This document shows positions 29,816 through 38,289 of a stretch of DNA of 64,000 nucleotides, piece after piece. Every line of letters starts with the position of its first letter. Positions within the stretch are counted from its first letter, which is position 1. A program made the translations under genes and the position numbers. The stretch is taken from contig QEVK01000009.1 in NCBI GenBank assembly GCA_003577315.1, forward strand, positions 62,001 to 126,000, given 5' to 3'. Below the pieces are notes generated by a model, which was not told the origin of the DNA, did not search any database, and was given only the letters and a program-made list of their open reading frames with translations. The stretch is from Hyphomicrobiales bacterium (GTDB lineage Bacteria; Pseudomonadota; Alphaproteobacteria; Rhizobiales; Rhizobiaceae).

Positions 29816-30718
29816 ATGTTCCGGCTCGCCCATCTTTCCGACATCCATCTCGGCCCCCTGCCCGAGGTAGCCTATCGCGATCTCGTATCCAAGCGGATAA
29901 CGGGCTACATCAACTGGCGGCGCAACCGCAGCGCCGCCCTCAACGACGGCGTCATCGACGACATCGTGGCCGACCTGAAGGCGCGGCGTCCCGACCACGT
30001 CGCCGTCACCGGCGACCTGATGAACCTCGCGCTCGACGGCGAGATCGAGCTGTCGCGGCTGTGGCTGGAGGCGCTGGGCGCGCCGCGCGACGTGTCGGTG
30101 GTGCCGGGCAATCACGACGCCTACGTCGCCGGCGCGCTCGTCAAGGCGTGCCGGGCCTGGGGCCCCTTCATGCAGGGCGACGGGGCCGCGGAGCCGGCGC
30201 GGCCGGGCGCCTTTCCCTATCTGCGGGTGCGCGGCCCGGTGGCGCTGATCGGCGCGTCGTCGGCGCGGGCGACCGCGCCCTTCATGGCCAGCGGCTTCTT
30301 CGGCGAAAGCCAGGCGCGGCGGCTTTCGCGCCTGCTCGACGAGACGCGCGAGAAGGGCCTCTGCCGCGTCGTGATGATCCACCATCCGCCGGTGCGCGGC
30401 GCGGCCGCCGCCCACAAGCGCCTGTTCGGCATCGGCCGCTTCCACAAGGTGATGCGCGACCATGGCGCGGAGCTGGTGCTGCACGGCCACACGCACCTGC
30501 CCACCACCTACCGCATCGACGGGCGCGACGGCTCCGTCCCGGTGGTCGGCGTCGCGGCGGCCGGCCAGGCGCCGCGCGGCAAGCGGCCGCCCGGGCAGTA
30601 CAACCTCCTCACGATAGACGGTCGGCCGGGCACGTGGCGCGTCGAACTCACCCGGCGCGGCATTTCCGACATCGACCGGCAGGTCCACGACATCGCCTCG
30701 GAGAGGCTGAGCGGATAG
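29816..30718 (+). CDS. Metallophosphoesterase (calcineurin-like)
   Basis: A 300-residue protein with all five metal-binding motifs in order: DIHLG (residue ~9), GDLMN (~66), GNHDAY (~98), IHHPP (~185) and GHTHLP (~223). This makes an active binuclear phosphoesterase likely; candidates are cyclic-nucleotide or phospholipid (UDP-diacylglucosamine-like) hydrolysis, which I cannot decide. No signal peptide. Divergent from the Nudix gene with about 65 nt between the starts. Confidence 0.9.
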   Translation: MFRLAHLSDIHLGPLPEVAYRDLVSKRITGYINWRRNRSAALNDGVIDDIVADLKARRPDHVAVTGDLMNLALDGEIELSRLWLEALGAPRDVSVVPGNHDAYVAGALVKACRAWGPFMQGDGAAEPARPGAFPYLRVRGPVALIGASSARATAPFMASGFFGESQARRLSRLLDETREKGLCRVVMIHHPPVRGAAAAHKRLFGIGRFHKVMRDHGAELVLHGHTHLPTTYRIDGRDGSVPVVGVAAAGQAPRGKRPPGQYNLLTIDGRPGTWRVELTRRGISDIDRQVHDIASERLSG

Positions 30719-30726
30719 GCCGCGCG

Positions 30727-31323
30727 TCAGGGAACGAGCCGCTCGAGCAGCGCGCCCGAGAACAGCAGCACCGCGCCCGCGCCGACCAGCCCGCCGATGG
30801 CGATCGCAAGCAGGCCGCGCAGGAGCACCGAGCCGGGCGACGTCGTCCTCGCCCCGCCCTTCGCGGCGGCGGCGGCAGGTGCCGCGCGCTCCAGCGGCAG
30901 GGTGTCGCCGTCCGCGGCGCGGCGGCGCTCGATCATGCGCTCGGCGATGTAGCGCGTGACCTGCTCGGCCACCGGCTTCATGTCGGCCGATTCGGCCAGC
31001 ACGACGCGGCCGAGCCGGGTGTCGCGCAGGAAGCGGTAGGTGCGGCGGTCGCGCGCCATGGTGACGTGGGCGACGGCGTCGATCCACAGCCGCGGCTGCG
31101 TGCCGGAGGAGATGACGAGGTCGAACCAGTCGTCCTCGTGCGGCACCTCGGCGAAGACCGGCTTCAGCTCGTCGGCCAGGAGCTCCAGCCGGCTGAACTG
31201 CGCCTCGCGAATGTCGACCACGACGTCGTCGCGGTCGGCGATCGCGTTCTTGACCTCGCGGATCGTCGCGGCCAGACGACCCTCGGCCGCCCGCATCTCG
31301 TGGTTCTCGACTGGCTCGCTCAT
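30727..31323 (-). CDS. Hypothetical protein with one C-terminal membrane anchor
   Basis: A 198-residue protein. Residues 1-150 are soluble and charged (motifs RDDVVVDIREAQFSRLELLADEL and PHEDDWFDLVISSGTQPRLWIDAVAHVTMARDRRTY); a linker follows. Residues ~166-191 are hydrophobic (LLRGLLAIAIGGLVGAGAVLLFSG), giving a tail-anchored, cytoplasm-facing topology. I recognise the layout as conserved in Rhizobiales but know no function. A perfect CtrA-type box lies 22 bp upstream of the start, suggesting cell-cycle control. Confidence 0.75.
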   Translation of the reverse strand: MSEPVENHEMRAAEGRLAATIREVKNAIADRDDVVVDIREAQFSRLELLADELKPVFAEVPHEDDWFDLVISSGTQPRLWIDAVAHVTMARDRRTYRFLRDTRLGRVVLAESADMKPVAEQVTRYIAERMIERRRAADGDTLPLERAAPAAAAAKGGARTTSPGSVLLRGLLAIAIGGLVGAGAVLLFSGALLERLVP

Positions 31324-31345
31324 CGGCCCGCCTCCGGCTTCGTGG

Positions 31346-31361
31346 TTAAGCCATGGTTAAC
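31346..31361 (-). promoter_or_regulatory. CtrA-type binding box
   Basis: TTAAGCCATGGTTAAC on the plus strand fits the full CtrA consensus TTAA-N7-TTAAC exactly. It is also nearly palindromic (GTTAA at both ends). It lies 22 bp before the start of the tail-anchored membrane protein and after the stop of the upstream hydrolase gene, i.e. in a promoter position for the former. Confidence 0.55.
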
Positions 31362-31401
31362 ACAGCCGGCGGGCAAAATCACGGCAAAGCCGCATTCTCC
31401 C

Positions 31402-32166
31402 CTACCGGACGAGGCCGGCGGTGTGGCGGATGATGTCGAGCATCTCGTCGGGCGCTTCCTCGGGCAGCATGTGGCCGAGGTCGGGGAACAGCCGCACCGA
31501 ATAGTGCGCCGGCAGGCTCTCCGCCTGGCGCGCGGGCAAGACGTTGTCGAGCCCGCCCCAGACGACGCTGACCGGCATCGTCAGGGCCTGAAGCTTCTCG
31601 GCCGGCAACATGCCCTGCCGGCCGTCCCTGGCCAGCCCTTCGGCCATCTCCCTGAGCTTGTCGCGGTATCCGGGTGCTGCGCGCGAGGCCAGCAGCTTCG
31701 CCGCCAGCCCTTGCGGCACCGGCGAGAACCAGCCGAACATGGCTTCGAGGCACAGAAGGAGCGCGGTCTCGTCGGCGGCGGCCGCGTAGCGCTTCAGGAG
31801 CCGCTGGTTGATCTGCGGCCCGAAGCCGCCGGGCGCGAGCAGCGTCAGCGAGGCCGCGCGCTGCGGCTGGAAGATCGCCATCAGCGCCGCGATCGCCCCG
31901 CCCATCGAATGGCCGACGAGATGCGCGGAGGCGATGCCGCGCGCCTCGAGGTCGACGAGGATGGCCGTGGCCGCGACCTTGGCCGGCCCGGCGCCTTCGC
32001 AGGCGAACGAGCTGCCATGGCCCGGCAGGTCGTAGGCGAGCGTGGCCGTCTCGGCCGCGAGCCGCTCCTGGATCGGCCCCCACACGTCATGGCTGCCGCC
32101 GAAGCCGTGGAGGAGGACGACCGGCGCCCCCTCTCCCGCGCCGGCCGTCTTCACGTAAAGCGTCAT
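31402..32166 (-). CDS. Alpha/beta-fold hydrolase
   Basis: A 254-residue hydrolase. The oxyanion segment VVLLHGFGGSHDVW, the nucleophile elbow VGHSMGGAIAAL (Ser near residue 89), the acid in VVWGGLDNVLP and the catalytic His in PDLGHMLPEEAP give a complete triad. SD GGGGAGGA is six bases before the ATG. It starts 56 nt downstream of leuA on the same strand and may share its transcript, though no leucine-pathway role is known. Confidence 0.88.
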   Translation of the reverse strand: MTLYVKTAGAGEGAPVVLLHGFGGSHDVWGPIQERLAAETATLAYDLPGHGSSFACEGAGPAKVAATAILVDLEARGIASAHLVGHSMGGAIAALMAIFQPQRAASLTLLAPGGFGPQINQRLLKRYAAAADETALLLCLEAMFGWFSPVPQGLAAKLLASRAAPGYRDKLREMAEGLARDGRQGMLPAEKLQALTMPVSVVWGGLDNVLPARQAESLPAHYSVRLFPDLGHMLPEEAPDEMLDIIRHTAGLVR

Positions 32167-32222
32167 GTCGTCCTCCCCCTGATGCGGGCGGAAGGCCGCC
32201 TCGCATCTTTCCTCGAACCGCC

Positions 32223-33919
32223 CTATCGCGACCAGCCGAGCACGCGGTTCGCCGCCGACACCACCGCCTCGAGCGAGGCGGCGACGATGTTGGTGTTGAT
32301 GCCGACGCCGAAAAGCCGGCCGCCGGGATGCTCGATCTCCATGTAGGAGACGGCCGCCGCGTTGGAGCCGCGCTGGAGCGAATGCTCCGAATAGTCGAGC
32401 ACCGACAGCTCGATGCCCAGATGCCGCGACAGCGCGTCGACGAAACCGTCGACCGGGCCGGTGCCGGTGCCGGTGATCGTCACCTCCTTGCCGTTGTCGA
32501 CGATGACCGCCTCCAGGATGCGCCGGCCCTTGTGCTGCGTGTCCGGGAAGGTGTGGTGGTCGACGAACTTCAGCCGCGCGCCGGGCTGGACGACATAGAC
32601 CTCCTGGAAACGCTCGTGGATGCGCCTGGCCGGCACCTCCCTGCCCTCGGCGTCGGTGATCGCCTGGATGTCCTGGCTGAACTCGATCTGCAGGTTGCGC
32701 GGCAGGTTCAGCCCGTAGTCGGCCTGCAGCACATAGGCGATGCCGCCCTTGCCCGACTGCGAGTTGATGCGGATGATCGCCTCGTAGCTGCGGCCGACGT
32801 CCTGCGGGTCGATGGGCAGGTACGGCACCTCCCACACCGGCGTGTTGGCGGTCCTGATCGCCTTCATGCCCTTGTTGATCGCGTCCTGATGCGAGCCGGA
32901 GAAGGCGGTGTAGACCAGCTCGCCGACATAGGGGTGCCGCTCGCCGATCTTCATCTGGTTGCAATACTCGTACACGTCCTTCATGCGATTGATGTCGGTG
33001 CAGTCGAGCTGCGGGTCCAGCCCCTGCGTGTACATGTTGAGCGCCAGCGTCACCACGTCGACATTGCCGGTGCGCTCGCCATTGCCGAACAGCGTGCCTT
33101 CCACGCGGTCCGCGCCCGCCATCAGGCCGAGCTCGGTGGCGGCGATGCCGGTGCCGCGGTCGTTGTGCGGGTGCAGCGAGATGATCAGGTTCTCGCGGTT
33201 GTCGAGGTTGCGGCACATCCATTCGATCTGGTCGGCGTAGATGTTGGGCGTCGCCATCTCGACCGTGGACGGCAGGTTGACGATGAGCTTGTGCTCCGGC
33301 GTCGGCTTCACGATCTCGGCGACGGCGTTGCAGATCTCCAGCGCCACCTCCAGCTCGGTGCCGGTGAAGCTCTCCGGCGAATACTGGAAGCGGTAGCCGG
33401 GATGCCCGGGCTGCCTGGCGGCCTTGGCCGCCATGTCCATGATCATCTTGGCGGCGTCGGTGGCGATCTGCTTGATGCCGGCCACGTCCTTGGCGAAGAC
33501 GACGCGCCGCTGCAACTCGCTGGTCGAGTTGTAGAAGTGGATGATCGGCGTCTTCGCGCCCTCCAGCGCCTCGAAGGTGCGGGCGATCAGCTCCGGCCGG
33601 CACTGCACCAGCACCTGCAGGTCGACGTCGTCGGGCACGTTGCCTTCCTCGACGCACCAGCGCGCGAAGTCGAAATCGGTCTGCGAGGCCGACGGGAAGC
33701 CGATCTCGATCTCCCTGAAGCCCATGTCCAGCAGGAGCTGGAACATGCGCGCCTTGCGGTCGTGGCCCATCGGGTCGATCAGCGCCTGGTTGCCGTCGCG
33801 CAGGTCGACCGAGCACCAGATCGGCTGAGGTCGATCAGCGGATAGGGCTGGTACTTGCGGGCGGCGTCGGGCATGCCTTTCGCCCGCGACACGGCTTCGA
33901 TACGGCTTTGTTCGTTCAT
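32223..33919 (-). pseudogene. leuA: 2-isopropylmalate synthase, frameshifted near the 5' end
   Basis: The first step of leucine synthesis. From the ATG at 33919 the frame reads MNEQSRIEAVSRAKG... to YPLIDL, then shifts: after the CTC codon at 33827-33829 two bases remain before the in-frame CCG-ATC-TGG that continues IWCSVDLRDGNQALIDPMGH. Relatives have about 13 residues between LIDL and the P of PIWCSVDL, so roughly 37 nt are missing and the frames do not join; frame 1 stops 15 codons later. The rest is intact: LHPHNDRGTG, the metal-binding HxH, and a C-terminal LeuA dimer domain to 32223. A 515-residue ORF could start at the ATG at 33770, but it would lack the catalytic DLRDGNQ motif. Either a real null allele or a sequence/assembly error. 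Confidence 0.85.
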
Positions 33920-34014
33920 CGTCTTTTCTCCGGCGCTGGCGGTGGCCTCAAATGCCACGGCGCGGGGCGCGCTTCCATCGTTTTCTCAGGTCTGGTCGGC
34001 AAGGAGCACTGGCG

Positions 34015-34065
34015 CCGGCGGCGGCGAAACGACCGCCGGGTGCCCCTTCAACGAGCCCGGCGATC
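34015..34065 (-). promoter_or_regulatory. Alternative stem-loops of a leucine attenuator
   Basis: On the minus strand, GATCGCCGGG (34065-34056) can pair with CCCGGCGGTC (34040-34031, one G-U). The same second arm can instead pair through CCGGCGG (34039-34033) with CCGCCGG (34021-34015). The first arm begins 6 nt after the last leader Leu codon, so a ribosome stalled there would cover it and favour the second pairing. I could not identify the U-tract terminator expected in a classical attenuator. Confidence 0.5.
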
Positions 34066-34167
34066 GCCGCTAAGGCCGAGAAGGAGAAGGGTGGAGAACA
34101 GCGCGCGCACGGTCTCGCCCGCGAAGGCGGGACGCGAGACGAAGGAAGTGGCGCGGCGCGTGACCAT
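34048..34167 (-). CDS. Leucine leader peptide of leuA
   Basis: A 39-residue ORF ending 128 nt before the leuA start. It contains four consecutive leucine codons and a fifth two codons later (FSTLLLLGLSG, residues 24-34), then RRAR and a TGA within the loop of the attenuator stem. No Shine-Dalgarno precedes the ATG. Instead the promoter at 34174-34202 predicts initiation at the A of the ATG, so the message is probably leaderless, as reported for the trpL leader of Sinorhizobium meliloti. It lies between the amidase gene and leuA. Confidence 0.65.
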   Translation of the reverse strand: MVTRRATSFVSRPAFAGETVRALFSTLLLLGLSGDRRAR

Positions 34168-34173
34168 GGCGGC

Positions 34174-34202
34174 TTGATAGCCGATGACGGGCCGGCTGGC
34201 AA
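34174..34202 (-). promoter_or_regulatory. Sigma-70 promoter of the leuA leader
   Basis: TTGCCA (34202-34197) and TATCAA (34179-34174) are 17 nt apart on the minus strand. The -10 hexamer ends 6 nt before the leader ATG at 34167, so the expected start point coincides with that A. The promoter sits just past the stop of the amidase gene. Confidence 0.6.
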
Positions 34203-34226
34203 GCGCGCGGACGGTCGCCCGCCGTT

Positions 34227-35723
34227 CTAGGCCGGCCGCGCGAGCGGCGCGCGCCGCTTCGTCCAGCCCGACAGCTTCTCCATCTGGGCAGCAAGCGACA
34301 GCAGTGTCTCCTCGTCGCCGGGGCGGCCCGCCGCCTGCACGCCGAGCGGCAGGCCCGCAGCCGTCACGTGGACGGGCAGCGCGATCGCCGGCTGGCCGGT
34401 GACGTTCTGGATCGCCGGCCAGTGGGTGAACCACAGGCTCTTGTCGAGCAGCTGCCCGAAAAAGCCGTCGAACCGCAGGAGGCGGGTGAGGTTGAGCCTG
34501 TCGACCAGGGTCTCGACCACGGCGTCGGCCCCTTTCGGGTCCATCGCGCCGCAGGCGAGCGGCGGATGCGCGATCAGCGGCATCAGCACCGCGTCGAAGC
34601 GCGCGGTGGCGCCGAGCAGCGCCCGCGAGGTCGCCCCCAGCCGCTCCAGCGCGTGGTAGATTTCCCCGGCCGTCAGCACGTCGCCGAAGCGGGCGATCAC
34701 CCGCGTCGAGCGCTCGACGTCGCCCCTGACGCCGCGGCCGAGGCGCGCGGCCTCCTGCCGCGTGAAGCCGGCGATGGCGGAGGCGACGCAGCGCGCGAAA
34801 TCGGCCATGAAGGCGCGGTTGGCCATCGGCAGGTCGATCTCCTCGACCGTGTGCCCGCCCTCCCGCGCCAGCGCCGCCGCCGTGTCGAGCGCCGCGAGCG
34901 TGTCGGCGGAGATCTCCATGCCGAGCGGCGAGCCGCGATAGACGCCGAGCTTCAGCCTGCCGGGATCGCGGGCGGCGGCCGCGGCGAAGCTGCCGCGCGG
35001 CGGGCGTGCCGCGTAGGGCGCGAGCGGGTCGGGACCGTGGGTGAGGTCGAGCAGCAGCGCGCTGTCGCGCACGCTGCGGCTGACGACGTGGTCGACCACG
35101 AAGCCGTACCACGACTCGCTGGCGAGCGGCGACAGCGGCACCCGCCCGCGCGAGGTCTTGAGGCCCACCAGGCCGGTGCAGGCCGACGGCACGCGGATCG
35201 AGCCGCCGCCGTCGGAGGCGTGCGCCGCCGGCACGACGCCGGCCGCCACCAGCGCCGCGGCCCCGCCCGACGAGCCGCCGGAGGTGTGGTCCGTGTTCCA
35301 GGGGTTGCGGGTAACGCCGAAGCGGGCGGATTCCGTCATCAGGCGCAAGCCGTATTCGGGCGTGGTCGAGGTGGCGACGGGCACCAGCCCGGCCGCGAGG
35401 TAGCGTTCCGTCAGGACCGAATCGAAATCCGGCGCGAAGGGCGGAACCCGGCTGCCGCCGTGGCAGGCGACGCCGCCGACGGCGATGCCGAGATCCTTGA
35501 TCGCGAACGGCACGCCGGCGAGCGGTGCGGCGCGGTCGAGGGTGGCGGCGCACTGCCGCGCCCGGTCGTAGAGCCGCTCCGCGACGGCGTTGATGGCGGG
35601 GTTGACCGCCTCCAGCCGCGCGATCGCCGCATCCACCAGCTCGGCGGGGCTCACCTCGCCGCCATGCACCCGGGCGGCGAGCCCGGTCGCATCCTCCTCC
35701 CACAGCAGCGCCTCGACCGACAT
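34227..35723 (-). CDS. Amidase (amidase-signature family)
   Basis: A 498-residue amidase. The Ser-Ser-Lys catalytic elements are visible: Lys in PFAIKDLG (~75), the Gly/Ser-rich signature HTSGGSSGGAAALVA (~147-161), and the acyl-Ser region DGGGSIRVPSACTGLVGLK. Features such as WFTHWPAIQNVTGQPAIALP recall the 6-aminohexanoate-cyclic-dimer hydrolase branch rather than GatA; no gatC or gatB is nearby. The substrate is unknown. The 3' end abuts the leuA leader promoter. Confidence 0.88.
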   Translation of the reverse strand: MSVEALLWEEDATGLAARVHGGEVSPAELVDAAIARLEAVNPAINAVAERLYDRARQCAATLDRAAPLAGVPFAIKDLGIAVGGVACHGGSRVPPFAPDFDSVLTERYLAAGLVPVATSTTPEYGLRLMTESARFGVTRNPWNTDHTSGGSSGGAAALVAAGVVPAAHASDGGGSIRVPSACTGLVGLKTSRGRVPLSPLASESWYGFVVDHVVSRSVRDSALLLDLTHGPDPLAPYAARPPRGSFAAAAARDPGRLKLGVYRGSPLGMEISADTLAALDTAAALAREGGHTVEEIDLPMANRAFMADFARCVASAIAGFTRQEAARLGRGVRGDVERSTRVIARFGDVLTAGEIYHALERLGATSRALLGATARFDAVLMPLIAHPPLACGAMDPKGADAVVETLVDRLNLTRLLRFDGFFGQLLDKSLWFTHWPAIQNVTGQPAIALPVHVTAAGLPLGVQAAGRPGDEETLLSLAAQMEKLSGWTKRRAPLARPA

Positions 35724-35794
35724 CGCACCCCTCCCCTCGTTTCCCCCGAAAGGCTAGCCGCGCGCCGCAGCGCCGGCAAGCCATCCCCGCCCGC

Positions 35795-35812
35795 GACAAG
35801 ATGCGGCTTGTC
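35795..35812. promoter_or_regulatory. Inverted repeat before the usp gene
   Basis: GACAAG-ATGCGG-CTTGTC is a perfect 6-bp dyad, extendable to GCGACAAG/CTTGTCTCGC with a one-base bulge. It lies 51 nt before the usp start in the gap to the divergent amidase. An operator or hairpin of unknown meaning. Confidence 0.3.
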
Positions 35813-35863
35813 TCGCCATGGGCGCGATGCTTCGCTGGATGGCACGGGAACGGAGGACGCGAC

Positions 35864-36325
35864 GTGTACGAGCACATTCTCTTGCCGACCGACGGGTCGG
35901 ACATCGCCCAGGCCGGCATCGACCACGGCCTCAAGCTCGCCTGCAAGCACGGCAGCAAGGTCACCGTGGTGACGGTGACGGAGCCGCTCGGCGGCCAGTT
36001 CGCCTTCGCGTCCGACCTGTGGTCGCCGAGCGACGAGGAGGCCGCCGCCTTCGACGAGGCGCAGGCGGGCATCGCCGAGCGCATCCTGGCGCCGGTGAAG
36101 GCGAAGGCGCAGGCGCTGGGCCTCGCCGTCGAGACGCTGCACGTGCCGTGGCGCCGGGTCGCCGGCGCGCTGGTCGATGCCGCCTGCGAGCGCGGATGCA
36201 GCCTGATCGTGATGTCCTCGCACGGCCGCACCGGCATGAACCGCATCATGCTCGGCAGCCAGACGGCCGAGGTGCTGGCGACCTCCGGCGTGCCGGTGCT
36301 GGTGGTGCGCCAGCCTTCGGCCTAG
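35864..36325 (+). CDS. Universal stress protein (UspA family)
   Basis: A 153-residue Usp domain from a GTG at 35864 with GGAGG seven bases upstream. The nucleotide-binding motif G2xG9xS/T appears as SSHGRTGMNRIMLGSQTAEVLATSG (residues ~124-148), so ATP binding is likely. The opening YEHILLPTDGSDIA is typical. Its stop codon shares the palindromic CTAG with the convergent TauE/SafE gene. Confidence 0.93.
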   Translation: MYEHILLPTDGSDIAQAGIDHGLKLACKHGSKVTVVTVTEPLGGQFAFASDLWSPSDEEAAAFDEAQAGIAERILAPVKAKAQALGLAVETLHVPWRRVAGALVDAACERGCSLIVMSSHGRTGMNRIMLGSQTAEVLATSGVPVLVVRQPSA

Positions 36326-37152
36326 ACTAGGCTCCAGAAGAAGCGGGCCGAGACGAAGACGCAGAACAGGCCGAAGGCGACCTCGAGCTGGCGTTTCGAC
36401 AGCGCGTGCGCCAGCCGCACGCCCCACGGCGTGACGACAAGCGCGATCGGGATGATGATGGCGACCGCGATCCAGTTGACGTAGCCGGTCGAGGCGACGG
36501 GAAGGCCGGGCAGCCCCCAGCCGGCCCAGATGTAGCCCACCGTGCCGGGGATGGCGATCATGACGCCGACGCCCGACGAGGTCGCCACCGCCTGGTGCAT
36601 CGGCCGGCCGTAGAGCGTCATGAAGGTGTTGTTCATGACGCCGCCGCCGATGCCCATCAGCGTCGAGAGATAGCCGATCAGCACGCCGATGACGCCGCGC
36701 ACCGGGTTGCCGGGGATCTCGCCGCCGATGCGCCAGCTTTCGCGGTTGAACAGCAGCCGGAAGGCGACCAGCAGCGTGATGACGGCGAAGATGGTGCGCA
36801 GGCCCTCGCTGGAGATGGCGGCCGCCGTCAGCGAGGCCAGCACCACGCCGACGGGGACAGACACGTAGAAGCCGCGCAGAAGCTCCATGTCGACCGCGCC
36901 GCGCGCCCGATGGCTGGTGAAGGAGCGGATCGAGGTCGGGATGATGATGGCGAGCGAGGAGCCGACCGACAGGTGCATGCGCACCGCCTCCTCCACCCCC
37001 AGCAGGCCGAAGACCTGGTAGAACACCGGCACCAGCACCGCGCCGCCGCCGATGCCGAACACGCCGGCCATCAGCCCCGACACGACGCCCGACACGGCGA
37101 TGGCGAGCGCGAACACGGCGAGTTCGCCAAGCGGCAGGTCCAGTCCGGCCAT
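36322..37152 (-). CDS. TauE/SafE (TSUP) family anion permease
   Basis: A 276-residue inner-membrane protein with about eight helices in two repeats. The family motifs GVFGIGGGAVLVP (first repeat) and STLMGIGGGVMNNTFM (second repeat) are present, each holding the Gly-rich turn. Such permeases export sulfite, sulfoacetate or other organosulfonates; the substrate here is unknown. The stop overlaps the usp stop by four bases on the opposite strand. Confidence 0.9.
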   Translation of the reverse strand: MAGLDLPLGELAVFALAIAVSGVVSGLMAGVFGIGGGAVLVPVFYQVFGLLGVEEAVRMHLSVGSSLAIIIPTSIRSFTSHRARGAVDMELLRGFYVSVPVGVVLASLTAAAISSEGLRTIFAVITLLVAFRLLFNRESWRIGGEIPGNPVRGVIGVLIGYLSTLMGIGGGVMNNTFMTLYGRPMHQAVATSSGVGVMIAIPGTVGYIWAGWGLPGLPVASTGYVNWIAVAIIIPIALVVTPWGVRLAHALSKRQLEVAFGLFCVFVSARFFWSLV

Positions 37153-37211
37153 GTCAGCCCCCAGGTGAGATCGATGCTGGCTATCCGGGCCGGCGCAGAA
37201 AGTAAACCGGC

Positions 37212-38237
37212 TCAGGCGGCGACGTCTTCGGGGAGCCGCACATCGGCGAGCGCCGCGCGCAGGACCTGCGGCTCCGCGCCCGGCCTCGTCGCCTCGGTGG
37301 ACAGCGCCTGCCGCCAGCGCCGCGCGCCGGCAAGGCCGTGGAACAGGCCGGTCATGTGCCGCGTGACATGGGCGAGCCGGCCGCCGGCGGCGATGTGGCG
37401 GCCGGCATAGGCCGCCATCTCCTCGACCAGCGCCGCCCAGTCGGGCGCGCGCCGGGCCTCGCCGTAGACGCGGGCGTCGACGCCGGCCAGCAGCCCGGGC
37501 TCGTGATAGGCGGCGCGGCCGAGCATGACGCCGTCCATGCCGCGCGCCAGATGGGCGGCGGCCTCGTCCAGCGTGCGCACGCCGCCGTTGATGCCGACGA
37601 AGCGCTGCGGCAGGCGGCGCTTCAGGCGATAGACACGGTCGTAGTCGAGCGGGGGGATGTCGCGGTTCTCCTTCGGCGACAGCCCCTGCAGCCACGCCTT
37701 GCGCGCATGGACCCACAGCGCGTCGCTGCCCGCGGCGAACACGGCGTCGGCGAGCGTGTCGAGCGCCTCCTCGGGATCCTGCTCGTCGACGCCGATGCGG
37801 CACTTGACGGTGACGGGCACGGCAACCGCCGCCTTCATCGCCGCGACGCAGTCGGCGACGAGGCCGGGCGTCTTCATCAGGCAGGCGCCGAAGGTGCCGG
37901 ACTGGACGCGGTCGGAGGGGCAGCCGACGTTGAGGTTGATCTCGTCATAGCCGAAGCCCTCGCCGATGCGCGCCGCCTCGGCGAGCCTGGCCGGGTCGGA
38001 GCCGCCGAGCTGGAGCGCGACGGGATGCTCGCCGGCGTCGAAGCCGAGCAGGCGGCCGCGGTCGCCATGGATGGCGGCGTCGGCCACCACCATCTCGGTG
38101 TAGAGCAGCGCCCGGCGCGTCAGCCGGCGATGGAAGAAGCGGCAATGCCGGTCCGTCCAGTCCATCATCGGCGCGATGGCCAGGACCGGCGGCTCGTAGA
38201 GGCGCGGGCCGCGCCCGGATGCAAGGGTGTCGTGCAC
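37212..38237 (-). CDS. dusA: tRNA-dihydrouridine synthase A
   Basis: A 341-residue flavoenzyme that reduces uridine to dihydrouridine at U20/20a in the tRNA D loop. Conserved segments: LAIAPMMDWTDRHCRFFHR, NLNVGCPSDRVQSGTFGACLM (with the catalytic Cys) and HARKAWLQGLSPKENR, the DusA marker. I chose the GTG at 38237 with AGGAAGG seven bases upstream; the ORF is open to 38300, but that start would overlap sufA. Probably not part of the suf operon, though on the same strand, 52 nt after sufA. Confidence 0.94.
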   Translation of the reverse strand: MHDTLASGRGPRLYEPPVLAIAPMMDWTDRHCRFFHRRLTRRALLYTEMVVADAAIHGDRGRLLGFDAGEHPVALQLGGSDPARLAEAARIGEGFGYDEINLNVGCPSDRVQSGTFGACLMKTPGLVADCVAAMKAAVAVPVTVKCRIGVDEQDPEEALDTLADAVFAAGSDALWVHARKAWLQGLSPKENRDIPPLDYDRVYRLKRRLPQRFVGINGGVRTLDEAAAHLARGMDGVMLGRAAYHEPGLLAGVDARVYGEARRAPDWAALVEEMAAYAGRHIAAGGRLAHVTRHMTGLFHGLAGARRWRQALSTEATRPGAEPQVLRAALADVRLPEDVAA

Positions 38238-38289
38238 GGCCGGCCTTCCTGAAATTCGCGTGTCCGGCCCGGCCGTCGCCGACCCGCGG

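Noticed and set aside
31402-33816. An 804-codon frame covering the alpha/beta hydrolase and much of leuA
   Set aside because: Only the 254 codons from 32166 encode the hydrolase; the remainder is a shadow of leuA.
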